35,230 nucleotides of DNA from Candidatus Kapaibacterium sp. (lineage in GTDB: Bacteria > Bacteroidota > Ignavibacteria > Kapaibacteriales > UBA7675). Of the stretch, positions 24,616 to 33,705 are shown piece by piece (the stretch's first letter is position 1; the number at the start of each line of letters is the position of its first letter). A program made the translations under genes and the position numbers. The notes beneath the pieces were generated by a model. That model was not told the DNA's origin. It ran no database searches and worked only from the letters and a program-made list of their open reading frames with translations. The stretch is taken from NCBI GenBank assembly GCA_028284775.1, contig JANQRB010000035.1:1-35230 (forward strand), read 5' to 3'.

Positions 24616-27144
24616 TCAGTTCGGGTCGTCAGCGCCGGAAAGTTCTGCATCGTTTTTACGCGACTTGCGAACCATTACGACCCCGACCGCCACCAGCCCG
24701 AGTATCAAAATGTTAGTGATGAGGCTGACCGGTATGGTCCATTCCCAGTTGGCTTCGTAGCGAAACTCCACTTCGTGTTCGCCGGGCGGCACAAGGATTG
24801 AGCGGAAAACATAATTGGTCTTGTAGATTTCCGTCGGCTGTCCATCGATATAAGCTTTCCAGCAGACAGGATAGTATACTTCGCTGAGGAAAAGCAGATT
24901 GTTGCCGCTTGCATTGACTTTGAGTTTGATGCTGTGGTTTTGGAAATCCACGACCTCGGCGCTGGCGTCAGGCCCGGGAGGCTCGATTGCCGGCGGCGGC
25001 TCCGTTTCGAAATATGCAAGCTCGCGCGGATTGAAGTCGCCGTCCCGCAAATGGTTCAGAATGTGGATGGCCGAGTCGGCGCGCTCGGCACGGTCGACAA
25101 AGAAGGCGCGCGGCAGCATCGACGGATTCTCATAGACAAACTCGCCGCTGCGCTGTGCCTGCAGCACCAGCGGCAAACCGGGCATTTGCTGCGGCGATAT
25201 GATGTACTTGACATTAAGCAGATTCCACAGGAAGGGATTGAGAATGAAAGAGGTGCCGCCCTGCCCCGCGACATCGATCATGTCCTGATAAATGCGCAGT
25301 TTGGCCGAGCTGTACCCGTGAATGTTCTGTTGAAAGAAGTAGGCCATCTGATTTTGCTGTTGAAAATCAGCGACGCGAAACAGGCTCTGATCCTGCTTCA
25401 GAAAGCGAATGACTTCATTCTCCCGGATCGATTGCTCCAATCGCGTTTCGGCGACATCCATCGGCCGCGCGTCCACCCGCCAGAGATCAAAAACAAGCAG
25501 TAGAATTGTCACAATGTAAAACGGCGTCCTTGAGAGCTTGCCGGACACAAACAATAGGGCCGACAGCATGAAGCCGATGGCGACAAAGGCCGTCACGACC
25601 CAGTCTTTGATCATTGCGTCGAAAACGAAGTCGATGATTGACTGCGGATAACGCATGCGTTCCAGGCCGACGGCGACGGCATCTTTATAGCTATCGGCAA
25701 AGAGTGCCGCAAACAGGCCGGCCAGCAGCAAAAAGCCGACAGCGGCAAAGAGGGCGTACAGCAATGGCTTGCGCGCGGCGGCGGTATCGGGCCCTTCTTC
25801 ATGTAGGCGAATGACGCCGCTCAGGCCAAAGCCCGCCAGGATGACAAATGCGAATTGAAATATTACCAGGATGGTTTCGGGAGCACGGAAGGACTTGAAC
25901 CCCGGCACCAGATAGTAGAATGCATCATAGAGCAGCGGGAAATGGGAACCAAAGGAAAGCAGCAATGCCAGGGCACTGATAATCACTAAATAGCGAACGA
26001 ATGCCCTGCGCCAATACCAGTATATTCCTAGCCCGGCCAGAAACAATACGCCGATGCCGAAATAATTGGCGGCATCGGAGATGGGCTTTGTTCCCCAATA
26101 GGTCGGAAGCTTCGTCGGTTCGGACAACTCCGGACCGCTATATTCCAGGCGTCCGAAACCAAAGAAATTCGGGACAAAAAAGGTCGAAATTTCGGCCGGA
26201 TCAAAGGAGTAACTGGTTGCGTAGATGTAGTCGCCATCATCGGCGCTGCTTTCGTCCTCGGCCTGGACACTTTGTATAATGGGCGCCGACCCTCTGGTAG
26301 AATACTCCAGGTACTCGAGATTAGCCAGATAACGGTCGGATCCCATCACAAAGGCCAGCAGGCCGGCGCTCAGCAGAATCAATCCGCTGCGAAGCAGGCC
26401 TTTGACGGCAGCAGTTTCTTTACGGAGGCTATGATGAACAATGTAATAAAGGTAATACACTGTTAAGGCAAGCAGGGCGTAGAACACAAGCTGGTGGTGG
26501 ACCCGGCCGGGATCAAACAGTATATGAATGACGACCATCAAAAGAGCTGTGTACAGGATGGAAAATTTTTCGCGCAGTTTAAGGATACAAATGAAGATGT
26601 AAGGGAAGGTCATCACCATTATCGGCTTGGTGTTATGGCCGATCATCACCCAGGCGATTACCATCGTGACATAGGTAGCCGCAAAGGCCGTAAAGAATGC
26701 GGCAATCCGCTCGTGTTTCAACTGGCGCATCAAAAGGTACATACCAACGGCATACAGCATATAAAAGCTGCAGATGCGAGCGACGTCGGAGCTGAACACG
26801 GCGCCGATAAATTCGGAAAGACCAAAGAAAAGATTACTGATAAGGTCCCACCAGCGATCGCCGGTAATTAACTGCGCAGGATAGCCGGGAAAGCCGCTGA
26901 AGATGTAAGGCACCCAATGCGGAAATTCACCATCGGCCGCCGCCTTATCCAGGAAGGGCTTAAAACTCAGCGAAGCCAGGTTGTCGGAAGCAAGAAATCC
27001 GCCGCCGAAAATTGCTTCATGAAAAAAGACGAACAGCGAAAGAATCAGCAGGCCGCAATACGCGGCGTCACGGTACTGTTCCGGAATGAGTGCCTGCGAA
27101 GTTTGTTTCTTACGAGGACGTTTCACGCGGTTCTGCTTTGCCAT
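24616..27144 (-). CDS. YfhO-family integral membrane protein
   Basis: 842 residues, with GAAGGA six bases before the ATG. A basic N-terminus (KQNRVKRPRKK) is followed by a first helix and the luminal motif FLASDNLASLSFKPFLDKAA with HWVPYIFSGFPGYPAQLITG. Ten or more hydrophobic helices follow, including a loop with FDPGRVHHQLVFYALLAL. The C-terminal soluble part ends with the family signature SEVYYPVCWKAYIDGQPTEI to VPPGEHEVEFRYEANWEW and a last helix. YfhO proteins are GT-C-like membrane proteins linked to sugar transfer onto cell-envelope polymers in Firmicutes; in this lineage the substrate is unknown. TATATTTT at 27242-27249 (minus) is a near-consensus -7 box about 95 bases upstream. Confidence 0.9.
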   Translation of the reverse strand: MAKQNRVKRPRKKQTSQALIPEQYRDAAYCGLLILSLFVFFHEAIFGGGFLASDNLASLSFKPFLDKAAADGEFPHWVPYIFSGFPGYPAQLITGDRWWDLISNLFFGLSEFIGAVFSSDVARICSFYMLYAVGMYLLMRQLKHERIAAFFTAFAATYVTMVIAWVMIGHNTKPIMVMTFPYIFICILKLREKFSILYTALLMVVIHILFDPGRVHHQLVFYALLALTVYYLYYIVHHSLRKETAAVKGLLRSGLILLSAGLLAFVMGSDRYLANLEYLEYSTRGSAPIIQSVQAEDESSADDGDYIYATSYSFDPAEISTFFVPNFFGFGRLEYSGPELSEPTKLPTYWGTKPISDAANYFGIGVLFLAGLGIYWYWRRAFVRYLVIISALALLLSFGSHFPLLYDAFYYLVPGFKSFRAPETILVIFQFAFVILAGFGLSGVIRLHEEGPDTAAARKPLLYALFAAVGFLLLAGLFAALFADSYKDAVAVGLERMRYPQSIIDFVFDAMIKDWVVTAFVAIGFMLSALLFVSGKLSRTPFYIVTILLLVFDLWRVDARPMDVAETRLEQSIRENEVIRFLKQDQSLFRVADFQQQNQMAYFFQQNIHGYSSAKLRIYQDMIDVAGQGGTSFILNPFLWNLLNVKYIISPQQMPGLPLVLQAQRSGEFVYENPSMLPRAFFVDRAERADSAIHILNHLRDGDFNPRELAYFETEPPPAIEPPGPDASAEVVDFQNHSIKLKVNASGNNLLFLSEVYYPVCWKAYIDGQPTEIYKTNYVFRSILVPPGEHEVEFRYEANWEWTIPVSLITNILILGLVAVGVVMVRKSRKNDAELSGADDPN

Positions 27145-27378
27145 GCCAATCCTTCACCCGTTCAGTGTAAAGCCTTGCCGGTCCAAATGCGGCACCGCCG
27201 GCATGGATACCCCGGAGCGCCATTTTTTGCAACGAAAAGCGAAAATATAGCACTATTAACTAAAAAAATCATTGCCGGATGCCTGCGCGGAGAATTATTT
27301 GAATGATACTCCCGGCGCGTTGAATCGCTTCTGCTGGCGTGTAGTAAGGGGATGAAAGCCTGTGCGAAAGTACGGATT

Positions 27379-27795
27379 TTACTTGCTGAAATTCTTGATC
27401 TGAATATTGAGAGAACGAATGGCTTTGGGTGAGATAGCGGCAATATCGAGCAGCTCGACTTCTGTATTTTTCGCAGTGACGGATCCGTCGGCTGCGCTCC
27501 CGTGTCGACCGGGACTTTTCCCGAATCCCTGGTCGCCGCCCGGGTAATGAGCTTGCGTCGCAACAAGGTCGACGACGGACTCTTTGCCGACCAGCGGATT
27601 GCCGTCGCCGGTAAGCAGCCAGTTAATATTACAGCCGGAGCGGGCCAGCACAATCAATAACGCAATACCGGCTTCTTCTTTGCCTGTGATGACCGGATAA
27701 AGCCTGTGCCACTTCCAACCGATTGATTGAGCAAAGGATTCAAGGTCGCCGCTTTCGAGCAGTGCATACTGCTTGATTCTCTCTCCCGTCGTCAT
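27379..27795 (-). CDS. Small helix-turn-helix (XRE/CI-type) protein
   Basis: 138 residues, with GAGGAA a few bases before the ATG. The N-terminal 70 residues follow the repressor-type helix-turn-helix layout: MTTGERIKQYALLES, ESFAQSIGWKWHRLYPVITGK, then LLIVLARSGCNINWLLTGDGNP. The (I/N)NWLLTG(E/D)G block closes the domain in many XRE/CI-like proteins. The rest is short and charged, without the peptidase part of phage CI repressors. It probably binds DNA as a dimer. The gene lies 234 bases upstream of YfhO on the same strand and no phage genes are nearby, so it is a host regulator of unknown target. Confidence 0.75.
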   Translation of the reverse strand: MTTGERIKQYALLESGDLESFAQSIGWKWHRLYPVITGKEEAGIALLIVLARSGCNINWLLTGDGNPLVGKESVVDLVATQAHYPGGDQGFGKSPGRHGSAADGSVTAKNTEVELLDIAAISPKAIRSLNIQIKNFSK

Positions 27796-28119
27796 GCTGT
27801 TTCCTCTTCATTCTGCACACGAGAATACCGGCTGCCAGTGAAACGATACAACTCCGTAGATATCTCGCTCAAGTGTTGCAGGCTCTGAAGATAGGCAATT
27901 TTGCCGGGGCAAACAAAGACCGGCGGCGCCATCTAGTCAGGCGTATGGAATTTTCCGGTATGAAGTATTCGAAATCGGCGATTGTCCGCCATAATTTATT
28001 AGTTTTGGTGTTTTACGCCTCATTGCTAGTTGTTTTTGGCATCTTCTGAGCAAACCGCTTCACGTTTGCGGAATATCTATCAATTGTGAATTGACAACCA
28101 AGTCAGAAGGTAGAGGAGA
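27796..28119. other. Divergent intergenic region between the HTH and FKBP genes
   Basis: 324 bases without a supported gene. TAGTTTTG at 28000-28007 (+) fits the TAnnTTTG -7 box, about 113 bases before the FKBP start; no -33 TTTG stands at the right distance. No clear operator-like palindrome was seen. Confidence 0.35.
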
Positions 28120-29010
28120 ATGAAAGTTCAAAGTACTATTTGGATAGTGGCCCTCGTGTCGTCGCTCCTGGTCTGCGTATCATGCGAAGACGGAGGGCAG
28201 GCGGTGCAGGAAATCATTGAACCGGCGAATCTCGTCAAAAGCGCCACCGGACTTCAATATTTCGACAATGACACCGGCACCGGCAAAACCGTCAAGAAAG
28301 GTGATATGCTGCGAACACACTACCTGGGCTGGGTGATTCCAAAAGACGAAAGTGATCTCTACAGCGATTGGGCCAAGGATTCCACTAAATTCACCTATAA
28401 AGTCGACGACTCCTATGAAGCCAATCAGCCCTACATTTTTTATATCGGTTATGGCGAAGCGATACCGGGATGGGAAGAAGGTCTGATCGGAATGTTGGAA
28501 GGGGGAACGCGCACGCTCATCATCCCGGATAGCCTGGCCTACGGCTCGGAACAAATCGGCAGCAAAGTACCGCCCAACAGTAACTTGCGCTATGTCGTCG
28601 AACTGTTGGATGTTCGCACGCCGGCGCGCGTCTGGCAGGCCGACGACACGAAGAAGGTTGTCGCCGACAACGGCCTCGTCTTTATTCCCTTGCAGGAAGG
28701 GACCGGGCGGCAGCCGAAAAAGGGCGACCTTGTGACCTTCCATCTGACGATCTCAACGACAGACTCCACTATTATGTTCAGCTCGGTCGAAGCCGAACAA
28801 CCGGTGGTCGTGCCAGTCGCTATCGCCCCGACCCTGGAAGGCCTCGACCAGGGAATTCTGATGATGAAAGAAAAGGGACGCGCCAAGCTGATCGTTCCGC
28901 CCGAGTTAGGATATGGCGACGAAGAAGTCAATGACATCCCCGCCAATTCGACAATTGTCATCGACGTCGAGCTGTTGAAAGTCGAAGAACAGGAGGACGA
29001 GGAGTTTTAG
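28120..29010 (+). CDS. Lipoprotein with two FKBP-type peptidyl-prolyl isomerase domains
   Basis: 296 residues. AGAAGG (28105-28110) and GAGGAG lie before the ATG. The signal ends VCVSC with Cys22 as lipidation site. Domain one, about 40-165, has VKKGDMLRTHYLGWV, YIGYGEAIPGWEEGLIGMLEG, LIIPDSLAYGSEQIG and VPPNSNLRYVVELLDV. Domain two, about 175-290, has PKKGDLVTFHLTISTTDS, LEGLDQGILMMKEKGRAKLI, VPPELGYGDEEVNDIPANST and FKBP-like IVIDVELLKVEE. FKBP domains isomerise proline bonds and help proteins fold. Two domains in one lipoprotein fit a periplasmic or outer-membrane foldase that assists secreted proteins. Domain two departs from the FKBP consensus more and may be less active. Confidence 0.9.
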   Translation: MKVQSTIWIVALVSSLLVCVSCEDGGQAVQEIIEPANLVKSATGLQYFDNDTGTGKTVKKGDMLRTHYLGWVIPKDESDLYSDWAKDSTKFTYKVDDSYEANQPYIFYIGYGEAIPGWEEGLIGMLEGGTRTLIIPDSLAYGSEQIGSKVPPNSNLRYVVELLDVRTPARVWQADDTKKVVADNGLVFIPLQEGTGRQPKKGDLVTFHLTISTTDSTIMFSSVEAEQPVVVPVAIAPTLEGLDQGILMMKEKGRAKLIVPPELGYGDEEVNDIPANSTIVIDVELLKVEEQEDEEF

Positions 29011-29033
29011 GTCGGCTTCTCCGGCTGCCGGCC
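29010..29033 (+). terminator. Possible hairpin after the FKBP gene
   Basis: GGTCGGC (29010-29016) can pair with GCCGGCC (29027-29033), with one G-U pair, right at the stop codon. The following bases are TAATTCATTTG, with no solid T-run, so it is weak as a terminator. Confidence 0.3.
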
Positions 29034-29458
29034 TAATTCATTTGCTTGACAGGCAAGCGGCCGAATCAAAAGCGACGCAGCCCATTGTTTCAGACGCCTC
29101 ATTTTTCGCGCTCAGCGGTCGACCGGGGGTCGGCTGCTGAAGGCAGTGTGGACTGCAAAGCAGCTAGGCTGGGTGTTGGCTTCATTCATGAGGTCCCCGG
29201 CAGCGATTTCCTTGCATAGTCTCCTGCAATAATCGCTTCGACTACACAGCTAAACACTTAGAGCACACAGCAACTGTCATTCTGAGTTTTGCGCACAAAC
29301 TCTCGGGACGGGTGCTTCGCAGCGCGCAAAAAACTTGCCCCCGACTACCTGATCCGGCTTTTTCGCCGGACAGATAATAATGCAGCCGAACGATCGTATT
29401 AGAGCCTACCTGATGGCATAGCATCGGTGACACGGTCCCCAGGGATGCAAGGAAGAGA
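29011..29458. other. Intergenic region between FKBP and DUF454 genes
   Basis: 448 bases without a supported gene. Reading frames across it derive from the repeat-like element at 29275-29331. No promoter match to TTTG/TAnnTTTG is apparent before the DUF454 start. Confidence 0.4.
29275..29331. repeat. Intergenic repeat-like element with a perfect 8-base dyad
   Basis: It begins TGTCATTCTGAG, the head of a short repeat family found between genes in many bacterial genomes (TGTCATCCTGAG and variants). TTTTGCGC at 29287-29294 is repeated inverted as GCGCAAAA at 29324-29331. A single copy is visible here, so repetition is inferred from likeness. Confidence 0.4.
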
Positions 29459-29881
29459 ATGTCAACCGCAAACCGGAAACCAATCAGCAAATTCACTCGT
29501 TGGCTGCTCATTATCACGGGCAGCATCGCGGTTGGCGTAGGCGTCATAGGCATATTCCTGCCCCTTATCCCCACAACCTCGCCCCTTTTGCTCGCAGCCG
29601 CCTGCTACATCCGCAGCTCGGATCGCCTGTACAATTGGCTGATAAGCAACAAATTCTTCGGCAGCTACATTCGGAACTATCGCGAAAAGCGCGGAATTCC
29701 CATGCGTGCAAAAGTCGTCACGATCAGCATTCTGTGGCTGACAATTGCTTATTCGGCACTGTTCGCTGTTGAAAACATCTACGTACGTCTGCTGTTGCTG
29801 GCCGTTGCAATCGGAGTGACAATTCACGTGGCGATGATCAAGACGCTGCGTGCGGAGCCGCCGGTGAAAGAAATAACATAA
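29459..29881 (+). CDS. DUF454 family inner-membrane protein (YbaN-like)
   Basis: 140 residues, with AAGGAAGAG just before the ATG. Family traits: KFTRWLLIITGSIAVGVGVI, GIFLPLIPTTSPLLLAAACY, then RSSDRLYNWLISNKFFGSYI and YREKRGIPMRAKVVTI. Three or so hydrophobic helices place it in the inner membrane. The family, which includes Escherichia coli YbaN, has no settled function. The gene stands alone on its strand: the FKBP gene ends 448 bases upstream, and the Ig/PKD gene converges downstream with a shared hairpin at 29881-29915. Confidence 0.88.
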   Translation: MSTANRKPISKFTRWLLIITGSIAVGVGVIGIFLPLIPTTSPLLLAAACYIRSSDRLYNWLISNKFFGSYIRNYREKRGIPMRAKVVTISILWLTIAYSALFAVENIYVRLLLLAVAIGVTIHVAMIKTLRAEPPVKEIT

Positions 29882-29915
29882 CGGAGTTACAGCCTGCCCT
29901 GTGCCGTAACTCCGT
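29881..29915. terminator. Hairpin between convergent genes, likely bidirectional
   Basis: ACGGAGTTAC (29881-29890) pairs perfectly with GTAACTCCGT (29906-29915), 10 bp with a 15-base loop, lying between two converging stops. On neither side is there a strong T-run, though T-rich sequence follows on the minus strand. The position suggests a transcription end for both genes. Confidence 0.55.
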
Positions 29916-29985
29916 CATACGAGTAAGCTGAATGGAAAAACTTCGCGTTCGCCCCGGTTTTACGAGGCGAACGGCTTTCGTCGGA

Positions 29986-31779
29986 TCAACGGACGATACG
30001 GAGCATGGTGCTCCACTTCCACTCGCCTCCTTCCAGCCGTACGACATATTCGCCCGGCGGCAGTGAACGAAGATCGAGTTGAATCTGATCCTGATTCCGG
30101 ATACGCTCCCAGCGCCGGACCATGCTGCGACCTCTGATATCCTCAACGCTTACCTGCACCTGCCCGGGCTCGGCCGCGGCACAGTTAACAGTGACGATTC
30201 CTGCGCTGGGATTCGGATAAATGCTGAGAGAGAGAGCTGACGGCTCGTCATCCACGGCTGTTGTTAACAGCTCGATCGTGATTACAGTATCATGGGTGCC
30301 GCAGGGTCCGTTTACCGTGAGACGGACATCATAACTTCCGGGTCCTGTAAACGTGTGCGTCGGGCTCTCGCTTGACACCCGGCCGCTATTGTCGCCGAAG
30401 TCCCACTGATACGACTCGGAATGGAGTGAACGATTCTCGAACTCGACACTGGTTCCGTTAACAACAAAGCCGAAGTCAGCCAGCGGTGAAGACGACACGG
30501 CGAGCGTGGCTGCTTCGGACTTGCTGCCGGGCTTGCACTCGCCCGCTACCACACAGCGATAACGCCAACCGTCCATGTCACTCTCAGCCCCGCTGATGAC
30601 TAAAGCCGCACTGTTAACTTCGCTGTGAACCCTGTCATTAGTCAGATCGCGGAAGCCCTGGCCTTTATCTACCTGCCATTGATATTCAACCGCCGTTTCA
30701 TCTGTGCCGACGTTAAAGCCGCTGTTTTCTCCGACGCAAATTTCGTCATCGACCGGCTGCGTCTGAATTGCCGGCGACTCTTCGACAGTTAAATTTGCGA
30801 CAGCCGTTTCGGCACTATTGTCGCAGCCATCCTGGATCAAACAGCGATACTGATACCCGCTCATCCCGGTGTTCAGATTGGCAATGACAAGTGTCGGGCT
30901 GTTAACCATGCTGTGCATCCCGTCGGCGCTCAGATTGCGAAAGCCGCTGCCGTCATCCACCTGCCACTGGTATATGACATCGACGCCATTGACCGTTACT
31001 GCGATATTGACGTCGCCGCCGGCGCAGGCCTGAGCGTCACGCGGCTCGTTAACGATTTCCGGATTCTCGGCAATGTGCAGTGCGGCGAAGTTCGACCGGG
31101 CATCGCCCGGGCAGGCGCCCTGGACAACGCAGCGATAGACCATCCCGTCCAGGTCGGGCGTGGCGCTCTTAATCGTGAGCTCATCGCTAAGCACGCCGGC
31201 ATAGACTTCGTCATTGGCAAGGTCCAGATACGCGCTGCCTTGTTTGCGCTGCCATTTGTAGAGCAGGTCGGTGCCCGAGGCCGTCACTGTGAAGCGTGCT
31301 TCGCTTTCCGGACAGACCTGGGCATCGCTGGGATCTTCAAGAATTTCTGTCGGCGCGAGAATACGAATGCTGAACTCGATTTCACTCGGGCCCGAACGCG
31401 GGTCGGCGCTGCCAATGGCAATGGTAAAGATGTAATCGCCAGCCGTTTCGGGCACTCCCGCGATAACACCCGTGGCGCCGTTTAATGTTAATCCCGGCGG
31501 CAATTCGCCGCCTGCGAGCGCCGCAGACACGCCGGGAACGACGCTAAAAAGGTCCGCCGTATAATCTTCACCTATCTTTCCGTCACTCAGGGGAATTGCC
31601 TCGGCACTCGTTAACCCCGAGAGAGCGTCGCGGTTTTGTTTAAGCGTCGCAGTGATGGCCTGACGCCCCTCCTGGTCGGCAGGCACGGTTAACACCGCCT
31701 GACAATTGGCAGAGGGTGCCGACAACAACATAAAGGCCCCCGCCAGAATACCAATCGCAAGAGCGTAGTATTTCAGCAT
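29986..31779 (-). CDS. Secreted Ig-like/PKD-domain protein with T9SS C-terminal sorting domain
   Basis: 597 residues from the ATG at 31779, preceded by GCGAGG; an ATG at 31794 is possible. Signal peptide LKYYALAIGILAGAFMLLSA. Next comes a putative Ig fold of the cadherin/He_PIG type (about 55-143, LPPGLTLNGATGVIAGVPE). Three repeated Ig-like domains of about 100 residues follow, each with a cysteine pair and the pattern YQWQVD-x-GxGFRxL (YKWQRKQGSAYLDL in the first), ending YRCVV or YRCLI. A PKD domain comes after (SYQWDFGDNSGRVS, THTFTGPGSYDVRLTVNG). The C-terminus has SLSIYPNPSAGIVTVN to WSTMLRIVR, a T9SS sorting domain. It is probably a surface adhesin or binding protein. It converges on DUF454 and diverges from the SecD-like gene. 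Confidence 0.9.
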   Translation of the reverse strand: MLKYYALAIGILAGAFMLLSAPSANCQAVLTVPADQEGRQAITATLKQNRDALSGLTSAEAIPLSDGKIGEDYTADLFSVVPGVSAALAGGELPPGLTLNGATGVIAGVPETAGDYIFTIAIGSADPRSGPSEIEFSIRILAPTEILEDPSDAQVCPESEARFTVTASGTDLLYKWQRKQGSAYLDLANDEVYAGVLSDELTIKSATPDLDGMVYRCVVQGACPGDARSNFAALHIAENPEIVNEPRDAQACAGGDVNIAVTVNGVDVIYQWQVDDGSGFRNLSADGMHSMVNSPTLVIANLNTGMSGYQYRCLIQDGCDNSAETAVANLTVEESPAIQTQPVDDEICVGENSGFNVGTDETAVEYQWQVDKGQGFRDLTNDRVHSEVNSAALVISGAESDMDGWRYRCVVAGECKPGSKSEAATLAVSSSPLADFGFVVNGTSVEFENRSLHSESYQWDFGDNSGRVSSESPTHTFTGPGSYDVRLTVNGPCGTHDTVITIELLTTAVDDEPSALSLSIYPNPSAGIVTVNCAAAEPGQVQVSVEDIRGRSMVRRWERIRNQDQIQLDLRSLPPGEYVVRLEGGEWKWSTMLRIVR

Positions 31780-31985
31780 GTATATACCTCGCATAGTACT
31801 AAATGTCAGAATTTCAATCCGATGGAAATTGAGGCCTCGATGACAAGCAACAGTAAGATGTTTGAATAGTTACACCCCTGTGGTAATTTTTCAGGCCATT
31901 GCTTTCGCAGACTTTATTCGTGCATCTTCACGTTCGGATTGGCGTAGCTATACAATTATTACACATATGAAGCAGGTGAGCGCTC

Positions 31986-32768
31986 ATGATTCTTAAGCGA
32001 CAGAGTTCACGATTTTATGCCTTCATTATTCTCATTCCGCTCGCGGTCCTGGCATTGCACTGGCATCCGGCAATTGCGTATTGGAACTCTCCAACCGCTT
32101 ACCTTGTCGACGACGCCTGCTGTATCCGGCTTTCCGACGAGGAGATTGCCGCCGCCCGCTCGCATGATCATCGCAAAAAACGCGAGGCCATGAGGAAGTG
32201 TTTTCCTTTCAGATTCGGCGGTACTAAGAGTGTCGCAATAGTCTGCCGACTCGATATTGCCGGAGTAATTCTGGCGAGGGCGAACAGCGAGACGGTTGAT
32301 TCAGAGCTACGGCAGACAATACGCAAAACCCGCTCATCACTCAAGCCAGGACAGCTTGACTATGTTGACCATTTTCTTGCGATTTTCGAATCTATGGCGG
32401 CCCCGACCGGAAAGCGGCTCGGCGATTATTTTTTTGTGGCGGAGAGCCGCCGTACCACGGATAGCGTTGTTGTCCGCCACTTACGTCAACACGTGGTGGG
32501 AGCCCTGCAACAGACAGCCGATTGTATCGAAAAGCGCTTGCGAAGATGGGCAGCGGAAAGCGGGTTCAGGTTCACGCTGCAAAGCTTAGGCCCCGGCCTC
32601 CTGGCGGTCCGGATTCCGCTAGAGGCCTATGATCTGTATCCTGTCCGGCGCCTGCTGACACAAACCGGTGATGTAAACCTGCATCGGCCGGCGGGCCGTC
32701 AGGTCGATCTCATCCGGGCTTTCAGCTCGATTGACGATCGACTGGCCGCGGACAGCTCGCAGCATTAG
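31986..32768 (+). CDS. Orphan membrane-anchored protein resembling the SecD periplasmic (P1) domain
   Basis: 260 residues, with AGGTGAG five bases before the ATG. One N-terminal hydrophobic helix (11-30) is followed by a soluble part whose order of motifs recalls the first half of SecD. A short FRFGGTKSVAIVCRLD segment stands where SecD has LDLQGG-x-x-V-x-LEV. Next come GKRLGDYFFVA and ALQQTADCIEKRLRRWA, where SecD has a helix with RNRVD. The segment LQSLGPGLLAVRIPL matches SecD Q-x-x-G-x-x-x-I-x-V-E-L-P, and YPVRRLLTQTGDVNLHRP matches the helix and strand LL-x-x-T-A-x-L-x-F. SecD's six-helix membrane half and SecF are absent. I infer descent from SecD or convergence; the match is by eye and weak at residue level. 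Confidence 0.55.
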   Translation: MILKRQSSRFYAFIILIPLAVLALHWHPAIAYWNSPTAYLVDDACCIRLSDEEIAAARSHDHRKKREAMRKCFPFRFGGTKSVAIVCRLDIAGVILARANSETVDSELRQTIRKTRSSLKPGQLDYVDHFLAIFESMAAPTGKRLGDYFFVAESRRTTDSVVVRHLRQHVVGALQQTADCIEKRLRRWAAESGFRFTLQSLGPGLLAVRIPLEAYDLYPVRRLLTQTGDVNLHRPAGRQVDLIRAFSSIDDRLAADSSQH

Positions 32769-32786
32769 CGGGCGACACTCGCCCGC
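32768..32786. terminator. Perfect 8-bp hairpin at the end of the SecD-like gene
   Basis: GCGGGCGA (32768-32775) pairs with TCGCCCGC (32779-32786) around the loop CAC, starting at the last base of the stop codon. No T-run follows, so it may stabilise the 3' end or act with Rho. Confidence 0.4.
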
Positions 32787-32860
32787 GTAGTGTGCCTTGA
32801 CGCCGAGATCAAGCCCCCCCACCTGGCTTTCACTAGCTGAAAGGCTGAGAGGCCGCAGGC

Positions 32861-33628
32861 TCAGGCCAATTTCTTCTCAACATTGCGGAGCTGACTGATA
32901 CCAATTTCGGCATCGGCCTTTGCATCATCGGAAAGTTCTTTCATGCCCTCAAATGCGGCGTAGACCTGATCGAGCTGCGCTCTGGCCTCGATCTGCTCCA
33001 GCGCCAGAGCGGCAAGCGCCAGGTAGCCGTGGCCGAGTATAACACCAAAGCTGCCCTTCGCATCGAGTTTGTCGCTCTTGCCGGCATCTCTGGCGCCCTG
33101 CTCGGCGAATTCCAGCGACGACTGAAACGCCGTTGCGGCTTCCTGATAGCGACCCAGTGAAAACAGATGGATGCCTTTGGCCCAATACGCCATACTGAAG
33201 GGGCCGGGTCCTTTTTTCAACTGCTCGCGAAAAGCGATCGCTCGTTCCGCAACACGCAGACCCGTCTCGAAGTGTGCCGGACCGCGCGTAAACTCATCAC
33301 CCCAGCAATCGGCCAGGTTGGCCGCCAGGTTATAGGCTATGATGTTTGCTCCCTCGAACAGACGTTCGCTGTGCTCACCGCCGCCGCGGCTCTCGGATTC
33401 ACCATAATCAACACCCGCCAGACCGACCGCCTGCACAGCGTCGATACTCTTGTTGCGCCAGTCCTTAAACGTAAGATTTTGCATTGTGGCGGAGTATGAT
33501 TTCAGGCGATTCAGCGGATCTTCAACCGAAGCAATCAGTTCCAGTAAGGCTGCAACCCCGCCCTGTTCAATAGTCTTTTGCGCCTCTTCCCACTCCACGA
33601 CGTCCGTCTGACTTTTTTGCTCACTCAT
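32861..33628 (-). CDS. Uncharacterised helical protein with TPR-like segments
   Basis: 255 residues, soluble, without signal peptide or membrane helix. Helical pairs recall TPR: MAYWAKGIHLFSLGRYQEAA TAF with QSSLEFAEQG near residues 145-178, then FGVILGHGYLALAALALEQI and KADAEIGISQLRNVEKKL. The N-terminal part is acidic (QKTIEQGGVAALLELIASVE) and carries a Gly/Glu-rich stretch around residue 80. No family recognised. It starts 77 bases from the divergent HTH-TPR gene, so the two may share control from the interval. A role as partner of that regulator is possible but only suggested by position. Confidence 0.75.
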   Translation of the reverse strand: MSEQKSQTDVVEWEEAQKTIEQGGVAALLELIASVEDPLNRLKSYSATMQNLTFKDWRNKSIDAVQAVGLAGVDYGESESRGGGEHSERLFEGANIIAYNLAANLADCWGDEFTRGPAHFETGLRVAERAIAFREQLKKGPGPFSMAYWAKGIHLFSLGRYQEAATAFQSSLEFAEQGARDAGKSDKLDAKGSFGVILGHGYLALAALALEQIEARAQLDQVYAAFEGMKELSDDAKADAEIGISQLRNVEKKLA

Positions 33629-33705
33629 AGCAGATTCCCGGCAATCATTTCGACAATCAAATTATTCAGTAATTTATCGCTCAACTGCGATATTTCCTTC
33701 TTGCT

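Noticed and set aside
24433..24801. Plus-strand frame of 122 codons near the YfhO 3' end
   Set aside because: Mostly antisense to YfhO, with no independent support.
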